Assembly: GCF_030811555.1 (NCBI RefSeq)
Contig: NZ_JAUSQZ010000001.1
Span: 1,364,001 to 1,428,000, forward strand
Direction of reading: 5' to 3'
Source of the DNA: Kineosporia succinea
GTDB taxonomy: Bacteria; Actinomycetota; Actinomycetes; Actinomycetales; Kineosporiaceae
DNA: 64,000 nt
Shown here: positions 16,724 through 24,328 of the stretch, piece by piece
Layout of the letters: the number at the start of each line of letters is the position of its first letter
How positions within the stretch are numbered: position 1 is the stretch's first letter
The notes under the pieces: model-generated
The model's database searches: none
What the model saw: the letters and a program-made list of their open reading frames with translations, nothing else
What the model was told of the DNA's origin: nothing
Program-made: the position numbers and the translations under genes

Positions 16724-18268
16724 TCAGCGCAGGCCCTCGAGCCAGCGCAGCAGCAGTCGCGCCCCGAAACCGGTGGCACCGCGGGTGACTTCGTGCTCGT
16801 CGCGGTCGGCGCGGCCCGGCCCGGCGATGTCGAGGTGGGCCCAGCGGGCACCGGCCGTGAACTCGCGCAGGAACAGCGCGGCCGTGATCGAGCCGCCGCC
16901 GCTGGTGTCCGCACCCCGGCCGGGCATCTGGCGGATGTCGGCCACGGGTGAGTCGAGCGCGGGGCGGTAGTCGTCGACCAGGGGCATGCGCCAGACGAGC
17001 TCGCCACTGGCAACGGCGGCGGCCTGCAGGGACCCGGCCAGCCGGTCGGTGCTGCTGTAGAGCGCGGCGTGCCGCTTGCCCAGACCGAGTGCGGCGGCGC
17101 CGGTGAGCGTGGCGACGTCGACGAGCATCTCGGGATCGAGATGACGCACGGCGTAGCCCAGCCCGTCGGCGAGCACCATCCGGCCTTCGGCGTCGGTGTT
17201 GAGGATCTCGACGGTGGTGCCGTCGTAGGTGGTGACCACGTCGCTAGGCCGGTAGGAGTCGGCCCCGAACGCGTTCTCGGCCAGCGGCAGCAGCGCGGTG
17301 ACCGGACGCCGGACGCCGACCTCGGGACAGGCCAGCAGCGTGGCGAGCACCACGGCGGCCCCGGTCATGTCGGTCTTCATCGTGACCATCGACTGACGCG
17401 GCTTGATCGAGATGCCGCCGGTGTCGTAGGTGATGCCCTTGCCCACCAGAACGATCGGCTTGCGGCGGCTGCCACCCTCGGGCCGGTAGTCGATGCGGAC
17501 GAAGCGCGGCGGGGTGGCCGAACCGGCCCCGACCGCCAGCAGCCCGCCGAAACCCTCCTCGGCCAGCTCGGTCTCGTCCCAGATCCGCACGTCCAGACCG
17601 GCGGCGGCGCCGAGGTCGGCGGCCTGGCGGGCCAGCCAGTCCGGGCTCTTCAGGTTGGACGGGGTCTCGGCCAGGTCGCGGGCCAGCACCGTGGCCCGGG
17701 CGTGGGCCCGGCCCCGGTCGAGGCCCGAACCGGGATGGTTGCCGACCAGGGTGAGCCGCTGCGCGGGAGCGGACTCCGACCGCGGTTTCAGGCCGGCGCT
17801 GGGCGGGGTGTAGCCGCCGAGCACGAAACCCTCCACCACCGCGCGGGCACCCTCGGCCGACGATCCGTCACCCAGGGTGGTCACGACGTGGGTGCGGCCA
17901 CGCGCCGAACGAGCCAGCGCGGCGGCCGCCCGACGTAGATCCTTCGGGCTGCCCGTGCCGATGCCCACCAGCACGAACCGCCGCGGCAGGCCTTCGGGAG
18001 CCGTCACCGGCACCCGGACGATCTCCCCGGTGCCCGCCCGGACCCGCTCGGTCTCGAGCACCGCCGTCAGGTCGACCCCGTAGGCGGCCGCGACCTGATC
18101 GCCGTGCCGGTCCGCGACGACCGATCCATCGGCCTTGCGGACCGACACCGCGACCAGGTCGGCGCCGTCCGTCTCCCGCAGCGCGGAGACAAGCGAACCG
18201 GACCTGTTCGCGACGCTGGTCTGAGGTCCCCCGCGGGGTGCCACCTCAACCGGTGTCACCGCAACCAT
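16724..18268 (-). CDS. pepA: Leucyl aminopeptidase, M17 family
   Basis: 514 residues, normal length. The N-terminal macro-like domain (about 1-190) is divergent. The catalytic C-terminal domain has VGKGITYDTGGISIKP (metal-binding Lys and Asp), MKTDMTGAAVV and the signature NTDAEGRM (about 357-364), then a closing DIAGPGRADRD. These supply the two-metal site that removes N-terminal residues from peptides in the cytosol. The ATG at 18268 is preceded by GGAGG. It lies 48 bp downstream of the DUF3117 gene, with a short hairpin between them, and ends beside the 15-bp repeat tract. Confidence 0.93.
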   Translation of the reverse strand: MVAVTPVEVAPRGGPQTSVANRSGSLVSALRETDGADLVAVSVRKADGSVVADRHGDQVAAAYGVDLTAVLETERVRAGTGEIVRVPVTAPEGLPRRFVLVGIGTGSPKDLRRAAAALARSARGRTHVVTTLGDGSSAEGARAVVEGFVLGGYTPPSAGLKPRSESAPAQRLTLVGNHPGSGLDRGRAHARATVLARDLAETPSNLKSPDWLARQAADLGAAAGLDVRIWDETELAEEGFGGLLAVGAGSATPPRFVRIDYRPEGGSRRKPIVLVGKGITYDTGGISIKPRQSMVTMKTDMTGAAVVLATLLACPEVGVRRPVTALLPLAENAFGADSYRPSDVVTTYDGTTVEILNTDAEGRMVLADGLGYAVRHLDPEMLVDVATLTGAAALGLGKRHAALYSSTDRLAGSLQAAAVASGELVWRMPLVDDYRPALDSPVADIRQMPGRGADTSGGGSITAALFLREFTAGARWAHLDIAGPGRADRDEHEVTRGATGFGARLLLRWLEGLR

Positions 18269-18288
18269 CTACCTCGACCTCCGTCGCC

Positions 18289-18309
18289 CGGCCGGCGCGA
18301 CGCCGGCCG
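18289..18309. terminator. Short GC hairpin between DUF3117 and pepA
   Basis: A 9-bp perfect stem (18289-18297 with 18301-18309) and a 3-base loop, with no T-run. May act as a partial terminator so that the small upstream gene is expressed more than pepA. Confidence 0.35.
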
Positions 18310-18316
18310 ATCCCCA

Positions 18317-18484
18317 CTAGTTGCCTATCGCCTTGAGTGCGTCGCCCAGCTCGCTCGCCTCTGTGGCGGACATCTCAACCACCAGCCGGCCGCCACCTTC
18401 GAGAGGGACGCGCATCACGATGCCGCGCCCTTCCTTCGTGACCTCCAGCGGTCCGTCGCCGGTCCTCGGCTTCATGGCCGCCAT
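18317..18484 (-). CDS. DUF3117 family small protein
   Basis: 55 residues, from MAAMKPRTGDGPLEVTKEGR to the closing helix SATEASELGDALKAIG. This is the whole DUF3117 family, which is near-universal in Actinobacteria and of unknown function (Rv1211 in M. tuberculosis). The ATG at 18484 follows GGAAGGGGAG. The longer open frame upstream is Arg/Ser-rich and non-coding in character. A TAGCAT about 45 bp upstream could be its -10. It lies next to tag as in mycobacteria. Confidence 0.9.
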   Translation of the reverse strand: MAAMKPRTGDGPLEVTKEGRGIVMRVPLEGGGRLVVEMSATEASELGDALKAIGN

Positions 18485-18744
18485 CTGGCTCCCCTTCCTC
18501 GGCGCGACTCCCGATCTTGGGAATCGCTGAATGCTATGGGCACAACACCCGCCGCTCACCCGTGCCGGGCACGGAGCGTGACTTGGAGCATTATCCCGCT
18601 TACCGGTTCCACTACGAAACGCGGTGGCCCCGGTCGGGCTCCGCACGTCTCATTTTGCTGCCACCTCACCCGGCGATGCAGGATTTGCCACCCTCGAGCG
18701 GTTTCTTGCATCGGCTGGTGTCAGCAATTTTGTCATGACCTGAC

Positions 18745-19383
18745 TCACCCGTGCTTTTTTCCAGGGGTGATCCCCGCCGACGATCCGGAGACCGGGCGGG
18801 CGTGACAGCCGGCGAAGTGGTCGTTCACCAGGCCGCAGGCCTGCATCGCGGCGTAGGCCGTGGTCGGGCCGACGAACGCGAAACCGTGACGTTTCAGGGC
18901 CTTGGCCATGGCCGTCGACTCCGGGGTCGTGGCAGCCACGTCGGCCATGACGCGGGGAGCCCGAGGCGGTTTTGACGGTGCGAACGACCAGATCAGCGCG
19001 TCCAGCCCGCCCTCGACGCTCTCTCGCACCTCGAGCACCGCCCGGGCGTTCTGGATCGCCGCGTTGATCTTGGCCCGGTTGCGCACGATGCCCGCGTCGG
19101 CCAGCAGGCGGGTCACCTCGTCCTCGCCGAACGCCGCCACCTTCTCGGCGTCGAACTGCGCGAACGCGGCCCGGAAGTTCTCCCGTTTGCGCAGGATCGT
19201 GATCCACGCCAGCCCGGACTGGAACGCCTCGAGGGTCATCCGCTCGAACAGACGCGTCTCGCCGTGCACCGCCCGGCCCCACTCGTCGTCGTGGTACGCC
19301 CGGTAGTCGGGCGTGGACGTGCCCCAGGAACAGCGTTTGAGCCCGTCGTCGCCGGTCACCAGGGCTGTCGTCTTCTCACCCAC
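18745..19383 (-). CDS. tag: DNA-3-methyladenine glycosylase I
   Basis: 212 residues. The N-terminal RCSWG (zinc-ligand Cys), YHDDEWGRAVHGETRLFE and LEAFQSGLAWITILRKREN are hallmarks of TAG. The C-terminal VNDHFAGCHAR supplies the remaining His/Cys zinc ligands. It excises 3-methyladenine from alkylated DNA as the first step of base excision repair. Its start overlaps the SRPBCC gene stop by 8 bp, so the two are co-translated. Confidence 0.92.
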   Translation of the reverse strand: MGEKTTALVTGDDGLKRCSWGTSTPDYRAYHDDEWGRAVHGETRLFERMTLEAFQSGLAWITILRKRENFRAAFAQFDAEKVAAFGEDEVTRLLADAGIVRNRAKINAAIQNARAVLEVRESVEGGLDALIWSFAPSKPPRAPRVMADVAATTPESTAMAKALKRHGFAFVGPTTAYAAMQACGLVNDHFAGCHARPVSGSSAGITPGKKHG

Positions 19384-19867
19384 GCGTGGCCTCTCCTTCG
19401 ATGTCGCGGCCGAGCCGGCGCAGGGCCGAGCCGTAGCCGAGCCGGGCCGCCGCGCCGATCAGCGGACCGGCGAACCGCGTGAGCGACTCCGGTACCACCC
19501 GGATCTCCTCGGTCCAGACGAGGAGGGATCCGCCGCCCGGCCCGGTGCCCCCGGCGGGGACCTCGTCGGGACGCACCTCGGCCTCGACCCAGCCCTTGAG
19601 GAGACGGCCGGTCTTGCGCACCCGGAAGCGGCCCTGCGGCCGGACGGGGCCGGGCGGCTCGAAGTGCTCGATCTGCATCGGGTCGTCGAAGGCCAGCGGA
19701 CCGACCCCGGTGCGCGCGACGAAGCCCGAACCGGGCACGTCTCCGGACCCGACCACCCGGATGCGGGTCAACGGCGCCAGCTGTGCGTGGGCCGGCCAGT
19801 CGGTGAGCCGCGCCCAGACCAGCGGCACGGGGGCCGCGATCGGCACCTCCACCCGGAACGTCGCCAT
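19376..19867 (-). CDS. SRPBCC (polyketide cyclase/START-like) family protein
   Basis: 163 residues. Begins MATFRVEVPIAAPVPLVWARLTDWPAHAQLAPLTRIRVV, the beta1/helix start of an SRPBCC hydrophobic-cavity fold, and closes with a long C-terminal helix (TRFAGPLIGAAARLGYGSALRRL). No catalytic residues can be assigned; such proteins bind or carry lipids and aromatics. The ATG at 19867 lies 13 bp after the DivIVA-like stop, and the gene runs into tag with 8 bp overlap. The extra 16 codons upstream overlap the DivIVA-like gene. Confidence 0.8.
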   Translation of the reverse strand: MATFRVEVPIAAPVPLVWARLTDWPAHAQLAPLTRIRVVGSGDVPGSGFVARTGVGPLAFDDPMQIEHFEPPGPVRPQGRFRVRKTGRLLKGWVEAEVRPDEVPAGGTGPGGGSLLVWTEEIRVVPESLTRFAGPLIGAAARLGYGSALRRLGRDIEGEATRG

Positions 19868-19880
19868 CAGCGCGTCACCA

Positions 19881-20717
19881 TCAGGGGCGCTCGTCGGAAC
19901 CGGGCCTGGACCCACCGGCTCCGGGGGCTCCGGGGTCGGCCTCGGCCCGGCGGCGCGGGCGTTTCAGGGAGCGCGTGATCGGGCCGGTCGGGGGGTCGGA
20001 GAGCGCCGCCGGCAGCGGGTCGGTCAGCGGGTCGGTCAGCGGGTCGGTCAGCGGGTCAGTCAGCGGGTCAGTCAGCGGGTCAGTCAGCGGGTCAGTCAGC
20101 GGGTCGGCCAGAGGGTCGGCCGCGACCGAACCCATTGCCGCAGAGGGAGTCTGATCGGTGCGGGGAGCACCCGAGGCATCCGGGACCGCGGGACTGGGCC
20201 GCTCGAACGACCCGGCGCCCGGGGTCGGGCCCGCTCCGGTGCCCGGCGCCTCGACCGAACCGGTCGCCCCCGGCTCCGCCGAGCTCGGACCAGCTCCACC
20301 CGGACCAGCACCGCCCGGACCGGCAACCGGCTCGGCGCCCTCGCCGGCCGGCGACGCAGCACCGGGAGCACCGGCAGCACCACGGGACAGCCGCACCCGG
20401 GCGGCCTTCTCCTGGGCGACCTGGGCCCGCAGGCGGTCGACCTCCACGGCGAGGGTGTCGAGGGCGGCGTCCACCTGGTCCATCCGGTAGCCGCGAAAGC
20501 CCTGCACGAAACGCAGCGAGGCGACATCGCGGCCGGTGACACCCTCGGCGGGCAGGCCCCGGGCCGGGACGGTCTGGGCGGGCTCGTCGAGGCCACCCCG
20601 GACGAGGCCGGTGGCGACCGCGATCACCCCGGCGACCACGGCGAGGGTCAGCAGCACCATCAGCAAGGTCACGAAGAGAATCGTCCCACGCGGCACCGAC
20701 AGTTTCGCATTCCGCAC
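19881..20717 (-). CDS. DivIVA-domain membrane protein with DPLT tandem repeats
   Basis: 278 residues. One N-terminal membrane helix (about 12-37, TILFVTLLMVLLTLAVVAGVIAV), then a DivIVA-like motif, SLRFVQGFRGYRMDQVDAALDTLAVEVDRLR (about 68-98). The rest is Gly/Ala/Pro/Ser-rich and includes nine Asp-Pro-Leu units in a row near residue 200. DivIVA-type motifs mark cell poles and septa. An equivalent gene lies between tag and gpgS in M. tuberculosis (Rv1209), so position supports the call. Start is a GTG; nearby alternatives cannot be excluded. Confidence 0.8.
   Translation of the reverse strand: MRNAKLSVPRGTILFVTLLMVLLTLAVVAGVIAVATGLVRGGLDEPAQTVPARGLPAEGVTGRDVASLRFVQGFRGYRMDQVDAALDTLAVEVDRLRAQVAQEKAARVRLSRGAAGAPGAASPAGEGAEPVAGPGGAGPGGAGPSSAEPGATGSVEAPGTGAGPTPGAGSFERPSPAVPDASGAPRTDQTPSAAMGSVAADPLADPLTDPLTDPLTDPLTDPLTDPLTDPLTDPLPAALSDPPTGPITRSLKRPRRRAEADPGAPGAGGSRPGSDERP
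20013..20120. repeat. 12-bp tandem repeat x9 inside DivIVA-like gene
   Basis: Nine 12-bp units of cagcgggtcggt type, differing mainly at one base (cggt or cagt), encoding Asp-Pro-Leu-Thr on the minus strand. Copy-number change stays in frame. Confidence 0.9.
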
Positions 20718-20844
20718 AGCCGACGCACATCCGCCGCCGCCTGAAGCCGACCGGAACCGACCGGAACCGACCGTCCAAGGGCCGGCGACCCGACCGTCCC
20801 CCAGCCCCGCACCGACACCAACGGCCCAGGCCAGGCCGCAGGGG

Positions 20845-21807
20845 TCAGCGCCGCACCGGTCCCCGACCCGTGCGCTCCACCCGGCGCACCACCGGATGCC
20901 AGCCCCCCGGCGTCCCCTCCTGGAACTGGACCAGGTCGACGGGGGTGACCGCCTCGTCCACCCCCGCGCGGTCGAGCACCACCGCGAGGATCTCCGAGGC
21001 CATCACCCCCAGATCGGCCAGGTCACGGTTGCGGTGCTTGCGGACGCCGAGGTCGACCTGGGCGATCGCGTCCAGTCCGGCGATCCGCAGGGTGTCCATC
21101 AGCAAGGCGATCTCCACGCCGTACCCGCCGGCGAAGGGCAGGCGGGTGAGGAGGTCGCGGCGGGCGGCGTACTCACCGCCCAGCGGCTGCACCACCCCGG
21201 ACAGCCTCGGCGCGAAGCGGGCCAGCAGCGGACGCGCCATCAGCTCGGTGACCCGGCCGCCCCCGCTGCGCTGCTCGGTGTTCGCCAGCCGCAGCGGACG
21301 CCGGTAGAAACCCTTGACCAGCTGCACGTCCGGCTCGGTGAGCAGCGGCCCGAGCAGACCGGTGACCACCTCCGGACCGACCTCGACCAGGTCCGCGTCG
21401 ACGAACACGATCACGTCGCCCTTGGTCGCCGCGAGCGAGCGCCACAGCACCTCGCCCTTGCCGGGCAGCGGCGGCAGGCCGGGCAGCACCTCGTCGAGCG
21501 CCACCACGCGGGCCCCCGCCTCGAGGGCGCGCAGGACCGTGCGGTCGGTGCAGCCACCGTCCATCACCACGACCTCGTCGACCAGGTCACCGGCCGCCCG
21601 CACCGCGGACACCACGCCCGCGACCGTCTCCTCCTCGTTCAGCGCAGGCAGCACCACGCTGACCGTGGTGGAGCCCTTCAGCGCCAGCAGTTCCGCCGGC
21701 GACCAGGGCACCGGCTGCCAGGTGCGCCGCGCGAACCAGGAAGCGACCTCGTCCGAGAGACCGGAGGGGCCCGGACCCGAAAGGCCGGAACCGGAGACCT
21801 CGCTCAC
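20845..21807 (-). CDS. gpgS: Glucosyl-3-phosphoglycerate synthase (GT81)
   Basis: 320 residues. A GT-A fold glycosyltransferase: TVSVVLPALNEEETVAGVV binds the nucleotide, VVVMDGGCTDRT follows, and VFVDADLVEVGPEVV is the metal-binding DxD (Asp-Ala-Asp; mycobacterial GpgS has Asp-Ser-Asp). KGFYRRPL and QPLGGEYAARRDLL are typical of GpgS. The enzyme makes glucosyl-3-phosphoglycerate, the first step to (methyl)glucosylglycerate-primed polysaccharides. Its GTG start overlaps the folP2 stop by 4 bp. Adjacent folP2 and DivIVA-like genes match the Rv1207-Rv1209 order. Confidence 0.9.
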   Translation of the reverse strand: MSEVSGSGLSGPGPSGLSDEVASWFARRTWQPVPWSPAELLALKGSTTVSVVLPALNEEETVAGVVSAVRAAGDLVDEVVVMDGGCTDRTVLRALEAGARVVALDEVLPGLPPLPGKGEVLWRSLAATKGDVIVFVDADLVEVGPEVVTGLLGPLLTEPDVQLVKGFYRRPLRLANTEQRSGGGRVTELMARPLLARFAPRLSGVVQPLGGEYAARRDLLTRLPFAGGYGVEIALLMDTLRIAGLDAIAQVDLGVRKHRNRDLADLGVMASEILAVVLDRAGVDEAVTPVDLVQFQEGTPGGWHPVVRRVERTGRGPVRR

Positions 21808-22700
21808 GCCAGCCCCCGCACCGCACGGGCCGGCGGCCGTTCACCCCGGATGCTCGCCACCATGTCGACCGCCCGTCGCGACGCCGCGACGTCGTGCACC
21901 CGGAACACCTTGGCCCCGCACCAGGCCGCGACCGCGGTGGCCGCCAGCGTGCCCTCGAGCCGCTCGTCCACCGGCAGGTCGAGGGTCTCCCCGACGAAAT
22001 CCTTGCGGGACAACGACATCAGCACCGGGTGCCCGAGCGCGACCAGGTCCTCGGACCGGCGCAGCAGGGCCAGCCCGTGCCAGGTGTTCTTGCCGAAGTC
22101 GTGGGTCGGGTCGAGCAGCAGCGACTCCCCCGGCACCCCCGCGTCCATCGCCCGCCGGGCGCTCGCACCCAACCCGGCCAGCACGTCGTCCACCACGCCC
22201 TCGGGCCCGGTGCCGTAGGAGATGCGGTGGGGACGCGTACGCGGCACGGCTCCACCGGTGTGCGAGATGACCAGCCCGGTGCCGGTTTCCGCGGCGATCG
22301 CGGGCAGCTCCGGATCGTGCCCGGCCCAGGTGTCGTTGATCAGGTCGGCCCCCGCGGCGCAGGCCTCGCGGGCCACCTCGGCCCGCCAGGTGTCCACGCT
22401 GATCAGGAGATCCGGGTGGGACGCCCGGATCTTGCCGATGAAAGGGACCACGCGGCGCAGTTCCTCGGCGGTGTCGACCTCGGTGCCCGGCCCGGCCTTG
22501 ACCCCGCCGATGTCGACGATGTCGGCCCCCTCGTCGGCGGCGCGGGCCACCGCCTCGGCGGCCTGGTCGTTGTCGATCATCCGGTTCGCCGCGTAGAACG
22601 AGTCGGGCGTGCGGTTGATCACCGCCATGATCACCGGGACCCCGGACGCGAAGTCCCGGCCACCGAGCCGGAGCCGGGCGGAGGGAGCGGGGACGGTCAC
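21804..22700 (-). CDS. folP2: FolP2-type dihydropteroate synthase homologue
   Basis: 298 residues with the pterin-binding TIM barrel: IMAVINRTPDSFY (in true FolP, NVTPDSF), DIVDIGGVKAGPG, ISVDTWRAEVAREACAAGADLINDTW and LMSLSRKDFVGETL. In FolP1 the equivalent of VDIGGVKAGPG reads DVGGESTRPG; the changed pterin/pABA loop is shared with mycobacterial FolP2, which is not thought to make dihydropteroate. Coupling with gpgS (4 bp overlap) hints at a role near glucosylglycerate metabolism. The GTG at 22700 overlaps the LOG stop (GTGA); the longer frame is antisense noise. Confidence 0.85.
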   Translation of the reverse strand: MTVPAPSARLRLGGRDFASGVPVIMAVINRTPDSFYAANRMIDNDQAAEAVARAADEGADIVDIGGVKAGPGTEVDTAEELRRVVPFIGKIRASHPDLLISVDTWRAEVAREACAAGADLINDTWAGHDPELPAIAAETGTGLVISHTGGAVPRTRPHRISYGTGPEGVVDDVLAGLGASARRAMDAGVPGESLLLDPTHDFGKNTWHGLALLRRSEDLVALGHPVLMSLSRKDFVGETLDLPVDERLEGTLAATAVAAWCGAKVFRVHDVAASRRAVDMVASIRGERPPARAVRGLA

Positions 22701-23290
22701 GGGGCGGACTCCACCTGGTCGGTCAGGGTGGGTGTGGTGCGCGAGGAGCCGAGCCCGGTCTCGATCGCGGTCAGGGCCTCGTCGACGGACGCCGTCCACA
22801 CCAGTGCGCCGGCGGCCTCGTCGGAGAGGAACCCGGCCGCCGTCAGCGAACCGATCAGCTCGCGCAGCGGCCCGAACACCCCGGTCGGGTCGAGCACCAC
22901 GACCGGCTTGGCGTGCATGCCGAGGGTCGCGGCGGTCCACACCTCGGTCAGCTCCTCGAGCGTGCCGATGCCGCCGGGCAGGGTGAGGAAGGCGTCGGCC
23001 TCGGAGTCCATGCGGGCCTTGCGGCTGCGCATGTCGGGCGTGACGACGAGCTCGTCCGAGTCGTGGTCGGCGACCTCGCGGTCGAGGAGCGCCTGCGGGA
23101 TCACGCCGATGGTGTGCCGGCCCCCGTCCCGCACGGCCTGGGCCACCGCGCCCATCATCGACACCGACCCACCCCCCGAGACCAGGTCGTGGCCCCGGGA
23201 CGCGATCGCGGCCCCGACCTCGGCGGCGAGTTCGACGTACCGGGGATCGATCCTCAGGGACGACGCGCAGAAAACACAGATCCGGGCCAC
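22697..23290 (-). CDS. LOG-family (TIGR00730) protein
   Basis: 197 residues. A Rossmann-like fold with RICVFCASSLR at the N-terminus, GHDLVSGGGSVSMMG, and the family signature RSRKARMDSEADAFLTLPGG followed by IGTLEE. LOG proteins are cytokinin-activating phosphoribohydrolases that cleave nucleoside 5'-monophosphates to the base. The M. tuberculosis homologue Rv1205 has this activity, and its place next to folP2/gpgS is the same here. The GTG at 23290 starts at the conserved N-terminus. Stop overlaps folP2 by 4 bp. Confidence 0.87.
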   Translation of the reverse strand: MARICVFCASSLRIDPRYVELAAEVGAAIASRGHDLVSGGGSVSMMGAVAQAVRDGGRHTIGVIPQALLDREVADHDSDELVVTPDMRSRKARMDSEADAFLTLPGGIGTLEELTEVWTAATLGMHAKPVVVLDPTGVFGPLRELIGSLTAAGFLSDEAAGALVWTASVDEALTAIETGLGSSRTTPTLTDQVESAP

Positions 23291-23365
23291 CGGGCCATTG
23301 TCACCCGCTGCTTCGGGCGGGCGCGCCCGGGACCGGTGCGGCGGCGTGTTCGGGGGTTCGGGCGT

Positions 23366-24160
23366 TCAGGCCCCCGCACCCGGCGCCGGGGCGGCCGCGT
23401 GCTCGGCGCGCGCCGCGGACATCAGGGCCACCGCCTTCTCCACGTCGTCGGTGATCGTGAGCAGGTCGAGATCGGCCTCCTTGATCATGCCGCGCTCGAG
23501 CACCGGGCCGGCCAGCCAGTTCTTCAGGCCCTGCCAGTAGTCGGTGCCCAGCAGCACGATCGGGAACGAGGTGACCTTCTGGGTCTGCACCAGCACGAGC
23601 GCCTCGAACAGCTCGTCGAAGGTGCCGAACCCACCGGGCAGCACGATGAATCCCTGGGCGTACTTGACGAACATGGTCTTGCGGGCGAAGAAGTAGCGGA
23701 AGTTCACGCCCAGGTTCACCCACGGGTTCAGGCCCTGCTCGAACGGCAGCTCGATGCCCAGCCCGACCGACACCCCGCCGGCCTCGTGCGCGCCCTGGTT
23801 GGCGCCGGCCATCGCGCCCGGGCCCCCGCCCGTGATCACCGCGAAGCCGGAGCGGACCAGCGCCCCGCCGACCTCCTGGGCGAGCGCGTAGTCGGGGTGC
23901 GAGGGCTGGGTGCGGGCCGAGCCGAAGACGCTGATCGCCGGGCCCAGCTCGGCCAGGGCCCCGAAGCCCTCGACGAACTCGGCCTGGATACGCATCACGC
24001 GCCAGGGGTCGGTGTGCACCCAGTCGCTCGCGCCGCGGCCGTCGAGCAGCCTCTGGTCGGTCGTGGACTCCGGCACCAGGTCGCCACGGAGTGTGGTCGA
24101 GCCCGAGGTGTGCTCGTCCTTGCCCATCAAGGGGCTCGTGCCGTTCGTTCGCGTGCTCAT
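23366..24160 (-). CDS. Second LOG-family (TIGR00730) protein, longer form
   Basis: 264 residues with a roughly 60-residue N-terminal extension. The core shows AISVFGSARTQPSHPDY, FAVITGGGPGAMAGANQGA and the signature FIVLPGGFGTFDELFE. It is a paralogue of the LOG protein 75 bp downstream. The FARKTMFVKYAQGF stretch holds the Arg-Lys-x-Met pattern of LOG active sites, so nucleotide phosphoribohydrolase activity is plausible. The ATG at 24160 follows TACCTT by 7 bases and looks leaderless. Tandem LOG genes of long and short type are common in actinobacteria. Confidence 0.87.
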   Translation of the reverse strand: MSTRTNGTSPLMGKDEHTSGSTTLRGDLVPESTTDQRLLDGRGASDWVHTDPWRVMRIQAEFVEGFGALAELGPAISVFGSARTQPSHPDYALAQEVGGALVRSGFAVITGGGPGAMAGANQGAHEAGGVSVGLGIELPFEQGLNPWVNLGVNFRYFFARKTMFVKYAQGFIVLPGGFGTFDELFEALVLVQTQKVTSFPIVLLGTDYWQGLKNWLAGPVLERGMIKEADLDLLTITDDVEKAVALMSAARAEHAAAPAPGAGA

Positions 24161-24167
24161 CGACCTG

Positions 24168-24173
24168 AAGGTA
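24168..24173 (-). promoter_or_regulatory. Candidate -10 for leaderless LOG gene
   Basis: Reads TACCTT on the minus strand with 7 bases to the ATG at 24160. Confidence 0.55.
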
Positions 24174-24315
24174 GGCGCTGACCGGGCCCCTGTCCTAGCC
24201 GAACACCACCGACATCACCCGTCTCGGCCGTCACGAATCGTCAGGACTGGTGACGCTGAGCCCAACACCGGGAAATTCCGGCCCAGTCCACTCGAGCCGT
24301 GAGCTCAAACCCGGA

Positions 24316-24321
24316 TAGTGT
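24316..24321 (+). promoter_or_regulatory. Candidate -10 deciding the GGDEF gene start
   Basis: TAGTGT, 7 bases, then GTG at 24329 in frame. An earlier in-frame GTG at 24299 lies upstream of this hexamer and would not be transcribed from it. Confidence 0.5.
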
Positions 24322-24328
24322 GCGGCAC

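Noticed and set aside
16346-16788. Frames through the 15-bp repeat tract encoding Arg-Gly-Ala or Pro-Leu-Ala runs
   Set aside because: Stop-free repeat artefacts in several frames at once.
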